DNA from: Acidiphilium multivorum AIU301
GTDB lineage: Bacteria > Pseudomonadota > Alphaproteobacteria > Acetobacterales > Acetobacteraceae
Direction of reading: 5' to 3'
Assembly: GCF_000202835.1 (NCBI RefSeq)
Contig: NC_015186.1
Span: 3,381,501-3,445,500, forward strand
Length of the DNA stretch: 64,000 nucleotides
A program made the translations under genes and the position numbers. Below are positions 1 through 8,798 of this stretch, one piece after another. The notes under the pieces are model-generated. The model ran no database searches. It was given only the letters and a program-made list of their open reading frames with translations, and had not been told where the DNA came from. Each line of letters opens with the position of its first letter. Position 1 is the stretch's first letter.

Positions 1-770
1 CCCGGGATCAGCAGGATGTTCGAAGACCGCCGGAGCAGCCAGGCCAGCGCCACTTGCATCGGCGGCACGCCGAGGCGTCCGGCCACCGAGGAGAGTTTCG
101 ATGACTGCAGGGGCGTGAAGCCGCCGAGCGGGAAATACGGCACATAGGCGATCCGCTCTTGCGCCAGCGCGTCGATCAGGGCGTCGTCGTCGCGATGCGC
201 CAGGTTGTAGTGGTTCTGGACGCAGACGATGTCGGTGATCCGGCGGGCTTCCGCGATCTGTCCGGGCGTCACGTTGCTCAGCCCGACATGGCGGATCAGC
301 CCCTGCCGCTGCAGTTCGGCGAGGACGGAGACCGGTTCTTCGATCGAGCCCTCGGCCGGGCCGTGCACGGCGTGCATGCTGCGGAAATTGACGACCTCCA
401 GCCGTTCGAGGCCGAGATTGCGGAGATTGTCGTGAACGGCCCGGGTCAGTTCCGCGGGCGCAAGGGCCGGCAGCCAGGAGCCGTCATCGCCGCGGCGCGC
501 GGCAACCTTGGTGACGATGACGAGGTCGTCAGCGTAGGGATGCAGCGCCTCGCGGATCAGCTGGTTGGTGACGTGCGGGCCGTAGAAATCGGCGGTGTCG
601 ATGTGATTGACCCCGGCGGCCACGGCTTCGCGCAATACCGTGCGGGCAGCCTCGGGGTCCCGGGGCGGGCCGAAAACGCCCGGCCCCGCGAGCTGCATCG
701 CGCCGTAGCCGAGGCGCCTGACGGGCCGGTCGCCGAGGGTGAAGGTGCCGGACGGGTCTATGCTGGACAT
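1..770 (-). CDS. Aldo/keto reductase, C-terminus beyond window
   Basis: NAD(P)H-dependent oxidoreductase of the aldo/keto reductase (TIM-barrel) family. Read on the minus strand the protein begins MSSIDPSGTF and has family hallmarks: LGYGAMQLAG near the N-terminus, HIDTADFYG with the catalytic Asp and Tyr, the VTKV lysine strand, and VGLSNVTPGQI further on. The frame is open to base 1, so the last ~40-60 residues lie outside the window. ATG at 770 is preferred because GGAGAAG precedes it at good spacing; an in-frame ATG at 782 is the alternative. It is divergent from a LysR-type gene, a common arrangement for LysR regulators of AKR genes. Substrate is unknown. Confidence 0.9.
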   Translation of the reverse strand, partial: MSSIDPSGTFTLGDRPVRRLGYGAMQLAGPGVFGPPRDPEAARTVLREAVAAGVNHIDTADFYGPHVTNQLIREALHPYADDLVIVTKVAARRGDDGSWLPALAPAELTRAVHDNLRNLGLERLEVVNFRSMHAVHGPAEGSIEEPVSVLAELQRQGLIRHVGLSNVTPGQIAEARRITDIVCVQNHYNLAHRDDDALIDALAQERIAYVPYFPLGGFTPLQSSKLSSVAGRLGVPPMQVALAWLLRRSSNILLIP

Positions 771-886
771 GATCTTCTCCATGCTGTGGATGGATCACAG
801 CTGGCGACTGACCATCCGCATGATAATCCGCTACAATCCATACGGCTTGTGCGGGAACATGAACAATCGGACCTGATCTCGACGCC

Positions 887-1768
887 TTGAACGCCTTCAT
901 GACCGTGGCGCGTGCCGGTGGCTTCCGCGAAGGCGCGCGCGTCAGCGGCGCCAGCGCGTCGGCCCTGAGCGAATCGGTGCGCCGGCTCGAGGCCGCGCTC
1001 GGCGTGCGGCTGTTGCACCGGACCACACGAAGCGTCGTGCCGACCGACGCGGGGGCGCAGCTCATCGAACGGCTCGGCCCGGCATTGCGGGAGGTGGAGG
1101 ACGCGCTCGATGTGGTGAACGTCTTCCGTGCCCGACCCGCCGGAACACTGAGGCTCAATGTCCCCGTCAGCGCGGCCCGGCTGGTCCTGCCTTCCATTCT
1201 TCCGCCCTTCCTCGCCACGTTCCCGGAGATCCGGGTGGAGATCGTTGCCGAGGATGATTTCGTCGACGTCGTCGCGGCGGGGTGCGACGCCGGGATCCGC
1301 TATGACGAGCGGCTGGAACAGGACATGATCGCCGTGCCGATCGGCCCGCGCGTCCAGCGTTTCGCGACGGCCGCCGCCCCCGCCTATCTCAACCGGCGGG
1401 GCCGGCCGGCGCACCCGCGCGACCTGCTCGCCCATGCCTGCATACGGGGCCGGTTCCGCAGCGGCGCGATGCCACCCTGGGAGTTCGAGCGCGACGGCGA
1501 GATCGTGAAGATCGATCCGGCCGGCCCCTTGCTGGTCAGTTCCGGAACCGCCGCCGATCTTGCGATTTCGGCGGCCCTTGCCGGTGCCGGAATCATCTAT
1601 CTCTTCGAGGACTGGCTGCGGCCGCATCTCGACAGCTTCATGCTCGAGCCGGTCCTGGAACCGTGGTGGCAGGCGTTTTCCGGCCCGTTTCTCTATTATT
1701 CAGGCCGGCGCCTGTTGCCGGCGCCGCTCAAGGCGTTTGTCGATTTCCTGCGGCAGGCCGGTGGATAG
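887..1768 (+). CDS. LysR-family transcriptional regulator
   Basis: DNA-binding regulator with an N-terminal winged helix-turn-helix (about residues 1-60, including ASASALSESVRRLEAALG and LLHRTTRSV) and a LysR substrate-binding domain to the C-terminus. Length is 293 aa, close to the family norm. The only in-frame start is TTG at 887, which cuts the usual first 5-10 residues. An ATG at 859 in another frame reads MNNRT and then stops; removing one base there would give a typical LysR N-terminus running into DLDALNAF. So either TTG is used or there is a single-base frameshift at about 859-880. The likely target is the divergent aldo/keto reductase, with shared control DNA at 771-886. Confidence 0.88.
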   Translation: MNAFMTVARAGGFREGARVSGASASALSESVRRLEAALGVRLLHRTTRSVVPTDAGAQLIERLGPALREVEDALDVVNVFRARPAGTLRLNVPVSAARLVLPSILPPFLATFPEIRVEIVAEDDFVDVVAAGCDAGIRYDERLEQDMIAVPIGPRVQRFATAAAPAYLNRRGRPAHPRDLLAHACIRGRFRSGAMPPWEFERDGEIVKIDPAGPLLVSSGTAADLAISAALAGAGIIYLFEDWLRPHLDSFMLEPVLEPWWQAFSGPFLYYSGRRLLPAPLKAFVDFLRQAGG

Positions 1769-1882
1769 GCCCGGCCGCCGCCTTCGTCTTGTCGAAGCGG
1801 GCGCACCAACGGTCGCGCGTCCGGCGAGGTTTGCCGGCTGACGGAATTGCTTGGTAAGACACGGTGCACAGGGAGGTCGGTC

Positions 1883-2827
1883 ATGAGCCTATCGGGCGCA
1901 ACGGGGCGGAAGGTCATCATCACGTGCGCCATCACCGGCGCCATACACACGCCGAGCATGTCGCCGCATCTGCCGGTGACGCCGGAGGAGATTGCCGATT
2001 CGGCGGTCGCTGCCGCGGAGGCGGGGGCGGCAATCCTGCATCTGCATGCGCGTGATCCGGAAACCGGCAGGCCCGACCAGTCGCCTGAGGCATTCGGGCG
2101 CTTCCTGCCGCGGGTGAAGCAGCGGACCAACGCCGTCATCAACCTGACCACGGGCGGCGCGCCCTACATGACGGTCGAGGAACGGGTGCAGCCGGCCGCG
2201 ACGTTCCGGCCGGAGGTTGCCTCGCTGAACATGGGGTCGATGAATTTCGGCCTGTTCCCGATGCTCGACCGGTTCAAGGACTTCAAGCATCCGTGGGAGC
2301 GGGAGGCGCTCGAGACTTCGCGCGACCTGGTTTTCCGCAATACGTTCCGCGATATCGAATTCGTGCTCCGCACGCTCGGCGAGGCAGGCACGCGCTTCGA
2401 ATTCGAGTGCTACGATACGGCGCATCTCTACAATCTCGCGCATTTCCTCGGGCGCGGCCTGGTGAAGCCGCCGCTGTTCATCCAGACGGTGTTCGGCATT
2501 CTCGGCGGTATCGGCCCGCATCCTGAGGACGTGATGCACATGAAGCGGACGGCCGACCGGCTGTTCGGCGACCAGTATCGCTGGTCGGTCCTGGGGGCGG
2601 GACGCAATCAGATGCCGATCGCCGCGCAGGCCGCGGCGATGGGCGCCAATGTCCGCGTCGGGCTGGAGGACTCGCTCTGGATCGGCCCCGGCCAGCTCGC
2701 GGAATCCAACGCCCAGCAGGTGCGCAAGGTCCGGCAGATCCTCGAGGGACTCGGCCTCGAGATCGCGACGCCGGACGAAGCGCGGCAGATCCTGTCCCTC
2801 AAGGGCGCCGACCGGGTCGCGTTCTGA
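1883..2827 (+). CDS. Beta-keto acid cleavage enzyme (BKACE, DUF849)
   Basis: Member of the BKACE/DUF849 family (zinc-dependent enzymes that cleave a beta-keto acid with acetyl-CoA, giving acetoacetate and a CoA ester). Hallmarks are KVIITCAITGA at the N-terminus, ILHLHARDPETG (metal-binding His pair), INLTTGG, ASLNMGSMNF, FECYDTAHL and GGIGPHPEDV. The start is ATG 1883, preceded by GGGAGG at 1871-1876; 314 aa, normal for the family. The next gene, 45 bp downstream, is a 3-hydroxyacyl-CoA-type dehydrogenase. The pair resembles L-carnitine-type catabolism, where a dehydrogenase makes a 3-keto acid that BKACE cleaves. The actual substrate cannot be read from sequence. Confidence 0.92.
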   Translation: MSLSGATGRKVIITCAITGAIHTPSMSPHLPVTPEEIADSAVAAAEAGAAILHLHARDPETGRPDQSPEAFGRFLPRVKQRTNAVINLTTGGAPYMTVEERVQPAATFRPEVASLNMGSMNFGLFPMLDRFKDFKHPWEREALETSRDLVFRNTFRDIEFVLRTLGEAGTRFEFECYDTAHLYNLAHFLGRGLVKPPLFIQTVFGILGGIGPHPEDVMHMKRTADRLFGDQYRWSVLGAGRNQMPIAAQAAAMGANVRVGLEDSLWIGPGQLAESNAQQVRKVRQILEGLGLEIATPDEARQILSLKGADRVAF

Positions 2828-2872
2828 GCGACGGGTCTGGCTGCGACATAATCGGCTGAATTGGAGAGTGGA

Positions 2873-3811
2873 ATGAAGATTGCGGTTGTGGGTGCCGGCC
2901 TCGTCGGCTCGGCCTGGGCCATCGTGTTCGCCCGCGCGGGACATGACGTTGCCGTGTACGATGCGGTCGAGGGCGGCGCGGACCGCGCCATCGGCCTGAT
3001 CGGCGACCGGCTGAAAACCCTCGAAGAGGTCGGCCTGATCGAGGATGCTGCGGCGGCCGGCCAGCGCGTCCGCGTGGCGGCGTCGCTCGCCGATGCCGTC
3101 GTCGATGCCGCCTACATCCAGGAGAGCGTCTTCGAAACGGTCGAGCAGAAACGCCAGATCTTCGCGGCGCTGGACGCGGTGGTGGGCCCCGAAACGCTGA
3201 TCGGCAGCTCATCGTCCGGCATTCCGGCGTCCGCCTTCACCGATCATGTCGGCTGCCGCGAGCGATGCCTGATCGCCCATCCGGTCAACCCGCCCTATCT
3301 CATTCCGGTCGTCGAACTTGTTCCCGCGCCGTGGACGGCGGCGGCAACGGTGCAGCGCGTGCGCGCGCTGATGGAAAGCGTGGGCCAGGAACCCGTCGAA
3401 CTGACGCGGGAAATCGAGGGCTTCGCGCTCAACCGCCTGCAGGGGCTTCTCCTCGCCGAGGCCTGGAAGCTCGTGGCGGACGGGATCATGTCGGTCGAGG
3501 ACGTCGATCGCACCGTCTCCGCCGGGCTCGGCCTGCGCTGGAGCTTCATGGGTCCGTTCGAGACGATCGACCTGAACGCGCCCGGCGGCGTCGCCGACTA
3601 CGCGCGGCGCTTCCGGACGATGTACGAAACCATCGCGGGCTCGCGCGGCGTCGATCTCGGCTGGGACGACGCGCTGATCGCCGAGGTCGAGCGCCAGCGG
3701 CGGGTCGCGCTCCCGGCCGACCGGCTTGCCGAGCGTTCGGCCTGGCGCGACCGCCGGCTGATGGCCCTCATGGCTCACAAGCGCAGTTCGCAAGATCCGG
3801 CGGCCGGCTGA
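2873..3811 (+). CDS. 3-hydroxyacyl-CoA dehydrogenase family protein
   Basis: NAD-dependent dehydrogenase of the 3-hydroxyacyl-CoA / lambda-crystallin / carnitine dehydrogenase family, 312 aa. The N-terminus MKIAVVGAGLVGSAWA is a GxGxxG Rossmann motif. GSSSSGIPAS and IAHPVNPPYLIPVVE (catalytic His) follow, and the C-terminal domain has GLGLRWSFMGPFETIDLNAP, typical of the single-domain members acting on small hydroxy acids. The start is ATG 2873 with GGAGAG upstream. It probably forms an operon with the BKACE gene. L-carnitine dehydrogenase, gulonate dehydrogenase and 3-hydroxybutyrate-type activities are all possible. Confidence 0.9.
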   Translation: MKIAVVGAGLVGSAWAIVFARAGHDVAVYDAVEGGADRAIGLIGDRLKTLEEVGLIEDAAAAGQRVRVAASLADAVVDAAYIQESVFETVEQKRQIFAALDAVVGPETLIGSSSSGIPASAFTDHVGCRERCLIAHPVNPPYLIPVVELVPAPWTAAATVQRVRALMESVGQEPVELTREIEGFALNRLQGLLLAEAWKLVADGIMSVEDVDRTVSAGLGLRWSFMGPFETIDLNAPGGVADYARRFRTMYETIAGSRGVDLGWDDALIAEVERQRRVALPADRLAERSAWRDRRLMALMAHKRSSQDPAAG

Positions 3812-3997
3812 TTTCCCGATCGGCCCGATCCGGAATAATTGTACCGCCGGTCCACGACCGGGATGCAAACATCGCTTTGGTCACCCGGTTCGTGGTGTTA
3901 AGGTCGAGATCCGACAAGAAACAGAAATCCGGCGTTCGCCCTGGCCGATGATCGCCCGCAGCAATGAGGGCGGCGCCGATGGGGAAAGGAAACGATC

Positions 3998-5086
3998 ATG
4001 ACCCGGCGGACTGGAAACCCTCTCGGCTTCGCCCTGGCTCTGGCTTCGACCGCTACCCTCGTCACCGGCCTCGCCATCCCTCGCGCCATGGCGAAATCAA
4101 CCGCCCATGACGGCATCGCCCTCAGCAATTCCTACGCCGGCAACAGCTGGCGCCAGCAGATGCTCAAGATGTGGAAGGAAGCCAGCCACCAGGCCATCTC
4201 CGGCGGCATCGTCGCGAAAACCAAGATCGTCAACGCCGACAATTCCGCCTCCCAGCAGGAATCCCAGATCGAGGATCTGATCCTCGAGGGCTGGAAGGCC
4301 ATCGTGATCGACGCCGCCTCGCCCACGGCGCTGAACGGCGTCATCGCCAAGGCCTGCCACGCCGGCATCGTCGTCGTCGCGTTCGACAGTCTCGTCACCG
4401 CCCCCTGCGCCTACAAGGTCGCCTACAACTACGTTCACATGGGGCAGATCGAAGCCCGCTTCGTCGCGAAATCCCTGCACGGCAAGGGTAATGTGCTGGA
4501 AGTCCGCGGCATCGCCGGAACCTCTGTCGATACCGATATCCACAAGGGGATCGTCGAGACGTTCAGGAAATATCCGAAGATGAAGATCGTCGGCTCCGTC
4601 CACGGCGACTGGACGCAGAGCATCGCGCAGAAGGCCGTCGCCGGCGTGCTGCCCTCGTTGCCGCATATCGAGGCCGTCGTTACCCAGGGCGGCGATGGCT
4701 ATGGCACCTACGAAGCCTTCATGGCCGCCGGGCGGGGAACGCCGCTGATCATTTTCGGCAACCGCCAGGTCGAGCTTTCGCTCTGGGCGAAGCTGGACAA
4801 GAAGCCGGGCGGATACCACACGATCTCGCTCTCCTCGGCGCCCGGCGTGTCATCCATCGCCTTCTGGGTTGCCCAGCAGATCCTCGCCGGCGCGAAGGTG
4901 CCGAAAGTGGTGAACGTCCCGCTGCTGCAGATCCACGCCAACCAGCTGCAGAGCTGGCTCAAGGTGCTGCCGCAGGGCGCTGTCGCGACACCGCTCTACA
5001 GCCAGACATGGACGGAACGCCTGATCGCGGCGAATCTCCACCACACGGCGCCGCCGGCCTCGCCCGGCCCGGAGACGCTGCACTGA
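3998..5086 (+). CDS. Sugar-type ABC transporter periplasmic binding protein
   Basis: Periplasmic solute-binding protein of the ribose/galactose (Peripla_BP_4) class, 362 aa. The first ~32 residues form a signal peptide ending AIPRAMA. The mature part starts with GIALSNSYAGNSWR and contains ASQQESQIEDLILEGWKAIVIDAAS and VAFDS, the usual first-lobe elements, then VTQGGDGYGTYEAF. AAAGGAAA precedes the ATG. It is the first gene of a binding protein-ATPase-permease-permease operon; its 3' end overlaps the ATPase start by 79 bp. Ligand unknown; a pentose, hexose or polyol is likely by family. Confidence 0.92.
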   Translation: MTRRTGNPLGFALALASTATLVTGLAIPRAMAKSTAHDGIALSNSYAGNSWRQQMLKMWKEASHQAISGGIVAKTKIVNADNSASQQESQIEDLILEGWKAIVIDAASPTALNGVIAKACHAGIVVVAFDSLVTAPCAYKVAYNYVHMGQIEARFVAKSLHGKGNVLEVRGIAGTSVDTDIHKGIVETFRKYPKMKIVGSVHGDWTQSIAQKAVAGVLPSLPHIEAVVTQGGDGYGTYEAFMAAGRGTPLIIFGNRQVELSLWAKLDKKPGGYHTISLSSAPGVSSIAFWVAQQILAGAKVPKVVNVPLLQIHANQLQSWLKVLPQGAVATPLYSQTWTERLIAANLHHTAPPASPGPETLH

Positions 5087-6567
5087 CCGCAGCCGCCGCC
5101 CCCCTGATCCGGCTCGCGGCGATCGCCCGCGACTTCGGCAGCGTGCGGGCCCTGCAAGGGGTGGATCTGGACATCGATGCCGGGCGGATGCTCGGCATCG
5201 TCGGCCATAACGGCGCGGGAAAATCCACGCTGATGCAGATCATCGCCGGCACCCTGCCGCCATCCTCCGGCGCGATCGCGGTGGCCGGCGCGCCCATCCC
5301 CGCCTATGGCGTCCGTGCCGCGCATGCGCTCGGCATACGTTGCGTGTTCCAGGAACTCTCGCTCTGCCCCAACCTCACCGTCTTCGAGAATGTCGGGATC
5401 ATGCATCGGAGCCTGCGCGGCGCCGGCTGGCGCGGGCGCGCCCGGCACCTGATCCGCGCCTCGCTCGACGCGATCTTTCCCGGCCACGGAATCGACCCGG
5501 ACCGCCAGGTCAGTTCGCTGTCGATCGGCGAACGGCAGATGGTGGAAATCGCCCGCGCCTTCAGCGAGACCGAGGAGAAGGTCCGCCTCGTCATCCTCGA
5601 TGAAGCGACCGCGTCTCTCGCCGGCCACGCCGCAACCCAGCTCCTCGACTTCACGCGCGCCGCCCGCGCCCGCGGCATCGCCTGCGTCTTCATCTCCCAT
5701 CGCCTCGCCGAAATCCTGGCCTATGCCGACGATATCGTCGTGCTGCGCGATGGCGGCATCGTCGGCACGGCGCCCGCCTCCGGGCTCGACGAAGACCGGC
5801 TTGTCGCGATGATGGGCGAGGTGCGCGCTCCCGCCGGGCGCGATGCCAGCAGCGCGCGCAGCGCCGGCGTGCCGCGCGTCGAGGCCGCGGGGCAGGACGG
5901 CGAGTCGCTGCCGCTGCGCGTTCATGCCGGCGAAATCGTCGGTCTTGCCGGCCTCGCCGGTCATGGCCAGCGGGCGTTCCTGCACCGGGTCTTCGCCGCC
6001 GCCCGCCACCGCGAGCGCGGCCTCGCCGTCAATGGCAGCATCGCCCATGTCAGCGGCGACCGCGCCAGCGAGGGAATCTTTCCGCTCTGGTCGGTGATGC
6101 GCAACATCTCCGCCGGCGCGCTCGGCCGGCTCTCCCGCTTCGGCCTGATCGATCCCGCCGCCGAACGCGCCCTTGCCGAGGCGTGGGCGCGGAGCCTGGC
6201 GATCCGCACGCCCTCCGTCTCCCATCTCGCGACCCGCCTGTCCGGCGGCAACCAGCAGAAGGTGCTGGTTGCCCGCGCGCTGGCCTCCGGGGCCGATATC
6301 CTCCTGCTCGACGATCCGACGCGCGGTGTCGATGTCGGCACCAAGCGCGAGCTTTACGCGCGGATGCGCGCGCACGCCGCCGGCGGCCATGCCATCCTCT
6401 GGTACACCACCGAGAACGCCGAGCTCGCCGAGTGCGACCGGGTCTATGTTTTCAGCCGCGGCCGGATCACCGACGCGATCGACCGCGACGCCTATTCGGA
6501 AGACCGGGTGATCCGTGCCTCCTTTGCCTCGGCGCCGCCCGGGGGCGGCTTCGCCCGTGCCGGCTGA
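5008..6567 (+). CDS. Sugar ABC transporter ATPase, two ABC domains
   Basis: Cytoplasmic ATPase of the RbsA/XylG/MglA class (CUT2), 519 aa with two ABC domains. Domain 1 has Walker A GHNGAGKST, signature LSIGERQ and Walker B LVILDEATASL. Domain 2 has a degenerate Walker A (GLAGHGQ), signature LSGGNQQKV and Walker B ILLLDDPTRGVDVG; a broken second Walker A is normal in this family. The first ATG in frame is 5008, inside the upstream gene. No other ATG, GTG or TTG was seen before the first domain, so translational coupling by a long overlap is the simplest reading. Confidence 0.93.
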   Translation: MDGTPDRGESPPHGAAGLARPGDAALTAAAAPLIRLAAIARDFGSVRALQGVDLDIDAGRMLGIVGHNGAGKSTLMQIIAGTLPPSSGAIAVAGAPIPAYGVRAAHALGIRCVFQELSLCPNLTVFENVGIMHRSLRGAGWRGRARHLIRASLDAIFPGHGIDPDRQVSSLSIGERQMVEIARAFSETEEKVRLVILDEATASLAGHAATQLLDFTRAARARGIACVFISHRLAEILAYADDIVVLRDGGIVGTAPASGLDEDRLVAMMGEVRAPAGRDASSARSAGVPRVEAAGQDGESLPLRVHAGEIVGLAGLAGHGQRAFLHRVFAAARHRERGLAVNGSIAHVSGDRASEGIFPLWSVMRNISAGALGRLSRFGLIDPAAERALAEAWARSLAIRTPSVSHLATRLSGGNQQKVLVARALASGADILLLDDPTRGVDVGTKRELYARMRAHAAGGHAILWYTTENAELAECDRVYVFSRGRITDAIDRDAYSEDRVIRASFASAPPGGGFARAG

Positions 6568-7519
6568 CCCGTCCGCGATACCCGCCGGCCAACCCGCCCT
6601 CGCAGCCGCCCTGCCGCGCTTCAAGATCGCCCTGCCCGTCGCCGCCCTGGCCGCGATGTTCGGCATCATCTTCTGGATACGGCCGGCGATCCTCAGCTAT
6701 TTCGGCATCGGCCTGCTGCTCGATCTCGCGATGCCGGCGGTCTTCGCCAGCATGGCGCAGATGTGCGTCATCGCCATCAATGACATCGATCTCGGCATCG
6801 GCCCGTTCATCTCGCTCACATCCTGTATCGCGGCGACGCTGCTGGTCCGCGCCCCCGCCGCCGGCCTCCTCGCCCTCACCGCGGCGATCGGCGCCTACGC
6901 GCTGATGGGGGGGCTGATCCATGTTCGCCGGCTGCCCTCGATCGTGGTGACGCTGGGCGCCTCGTTCATCTGGCTCGGCTGCGCCCTGCTGCTGCTGCCC
7001 TCGCCCGGCGGCGGCGCGCCGTCCCTCATCGCCGGCTTCGTCAACCTCTCGCCGCCGCTGGTGCCGCTGCCGATCCTCGTGCTCGCCGGCGCCGCGCTCC
7101 TCGGCCATTTGCTGCTGATGCGCACCGCGCGCGGCGCCGTCCTGCGCGGCATCGGCGGTAATGCGAAGGCGGTCGAGCAGGCCGGCTGGTCGCTCGCCCG
7201 CGGGCGGATGCTGCTCTACGGCATCGCCGGGGCCTGCGGCGTGATCGCCGGCCTGCTGCTGGATGGCATCAACACCTCCGGCGACGCGACGGTGGGCGCG
7301 CAATACACGCTGACCTCGATCGCGGCGGTGATCGTCGGCGGCGGCGAGTTCGTGGGCGGCGACGTCTCGCCGGTCGGCACCGTCACCGGCACGCTGATCA
7401 TGCTGCTCACAGGCTCGGTGCTGTCCTTCGTGAACATCTCGACGAGCTGGCAGCTCAGCGTGGAGGGCGGCATCCTGATCGTGGTGCTCGGCCTGCGCGC
7501 CCTGGCGCGGACGGCATAG
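6557..7519 (+). CDS. Sugar ABC transporter permease (first)
   Basis: Inner-membrane permease of the RbsC-like branched-chain/sugar family (BPD_transp_2), about 320 aa with 8-10 hydrophobic segments. Family signatures include VIAINDIDLGIGPFISLTS and the late IVGGGEFVGGDVSPVGTV loop. GTG at 6557 overlaps the ATPase gene by 11 bp and is preferred; an in-frame GTG at 6515 would add 14 residues and a longer overlap. It would form the channel as a heterodimer with the next gene, since the operon holds two different permeases. Confidence 0.9.
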   Translation: MPADPSAIPAGQPALAAALPRFKIALPVAALAAMFGIIFWIRPAILSYFGIGLLLDLAMPAVFASMAQMCVIAINDIDLGIGPFISLTSCIAATLLVRAPAAGLLALTAAIGAYALMGGLIHVRRLPSIVVTLGASFIWLGCALLLLPSPGGGAPSLIAGFVNLSPPLVPLPILVLAGAALLGHLLLMRTARGAVLRGIGGNAKAVEQAGWSLARGRMLLYGIAGACGVIAGLLLDGINTSGDATVGAQYTLTSIAAVIVGGGEFVGGDVSPVGTVTGTLIMLLTGSVLSFVNISTSWQLSVEGGILIVVLGLRALARTA

Positions 7520-7528
7520 GAGCGGCGG

Positions 7529-8467
7529 ATGGGACAACGCTTCGCGAACGCTCCGCGCTGGATCTGGTCCTATCTCGCGGCGGCGGTCGTCTACTTCGCG
7601 ATCGTGGTCATCGCCGCCGGCGCCGGCAGTTTCCAGACCTTCTCGATCGCGCTGCAATTCGCCACATTCTTTGTCATCGCCGGGCTCGGGCAGATGCTGG
7701 TGATCACCGCCGGCCCGGGCAATATCGACCTGTCGATCCCCGGCGTGATGACGCTCGCCGGCTATCTAGCGACCGGCGCGATGCACGGCAGCAATGCCGG
7801 GCTGCTTTCCGGCCTCGCCCTCGGCCTGCTCATCGGCCTCGGTGCCGGGCTTTTCAATCTGGCGCTGATCCGCCTGCTGCGCATCCCGCCGATGGTCGGC
7901 ACGCTCGCCTCCGGCTTCATCTACCAGTCCGCCGCCATCGCCTATTCCAGCCACGCGGTGACGCAGCCCTCGCCGCTGCTCGCGGCGTTCACGTCCGGCC
8001 GCGTGCTGGGCGTCTCCGCGATGACGGTGCTGTTCATCCTGCTCACCGCCGCCTGCGCGGTCGGGCTCCAGCGCACGCGGGCGGGTCGGGCGGTGCTCGC
8101 TCTCGGGCAGAACCGCCGGGCGGCCTCGCTCGCCGGCTTTCGGGTTGGAGGTGCGCTCTCGCTGGTCTATCTCGCCTCCGGCCTGCTCGCCGCCATCGCC
8201 GGCATCCTGCTCGCCGCCTATTCCGGCGGCGCCTCGCTCGACATGGCGCGCGAATATCTCCTGATGTCGATCGCCGTTGTCGTGATCGGCGGCACCTCGA
8301 TCGCCGGCGGCGACCCGGCCCCGCCCGGCCTCTGGGGCTCGGCCATGCTGCTCGGGCTGCTCGTCACGATGCTCAACCTGCTGCACATGCCTGAGGGTGT
8401 CCGCCTGATCGCGACGGGCGGCGTCATCATCGGTGTCCTCGCCGTCGCGACGCCACAGGGAACATGA
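7529..8467 (+). CDS. Sugar ABC transporter permease (second)
   Basis: Second RbsC-like permease, 312 aa, nearly all hydrophobic helices. It has ITAGPGNIDLSIPGVMTLAGY, the counterpart of the ribose-permease GGIDLSVG loop, and VVIGGTSIAGGDPAPPG near the C-terminus. AGGAG precedes the ATG at 7529, nine bases after the first permease ends. It completes a four-gene importer. After its stop the base composition drops sharply, which marks the edge of an AT-rich insert. Confidence 0.92.
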   Translation: MGQRFANAPRWIWSYLAAAVVYFAIVVIAAGAGSFQTFSIALQFATFFVIAGLGQMLVITAGPGNIDLSIPGVMTLAGYLATGAMHGSNAGLLSGLALGLLIGLGAGLFNLALIRLLRIPPMVGTLASGFIYQSAAIAYSSHAVTQPSPLLAAFTSGRVLGVSAMTVLFILLTAACAVGLQRTRAGRAVLALGQNRRAASLAGFRVGGALSLVYLASGLLAAIAGILLAAYSGGASLDMAREYLLMSIAVVVIGGTSIAGGDPAPPGLWGSAMLLGLLVTMLNLLHMPEGVRLIATGGVIIGVLAVATPQGT

Positions 8468-8798
8468 CCAGCCGTTCCGGCGGGCACGGCATTCAGATGA
8501 ACAGAAGCGCAAGATGATCTGCACGGAAAACGCGGGATGCTCAGAGGCTGGCCATCTGAACCATCTTACTTTGGCGGGATATCATGCTATTAAAATCCTA
8601 AATTTCCCCAACCGAGGCCGGAAGAGCAATAGACTAACTTTGATCTCGGGCACGAACTCCAAGCGTATCATGTGAACATGTAATAATTTTAAATCTGGAC
8701 CACTCAGCGGGATTGGCTACGTCGAGGCCCACCAACTGTCTTGGCGCGCGATATATCCATGAGTGTACCGAAAAATAGTAATTGATTAAGGATATTAT
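8468..8798. other. Non-coding junction into AT-rich island
   Basis: No convincing gene. Composition falls from typical chromosomal G+C to strongly AT-rich from about 8560. The only recognisable element is TAAGGATATTAT just before the ATG at 8799, usable as a ribosome-binding site. No transposase, tRNA or inverted repeat was recognised. Confidence 0.5.

Noticed and set aside
4996-6669. Long minus-strand open frame of 557 codons opposite the ABC ATPase
   Set aside because: Antisense shadow of a clear ABC ATPase; no motifs, typical of G+C-rich codon position bias.
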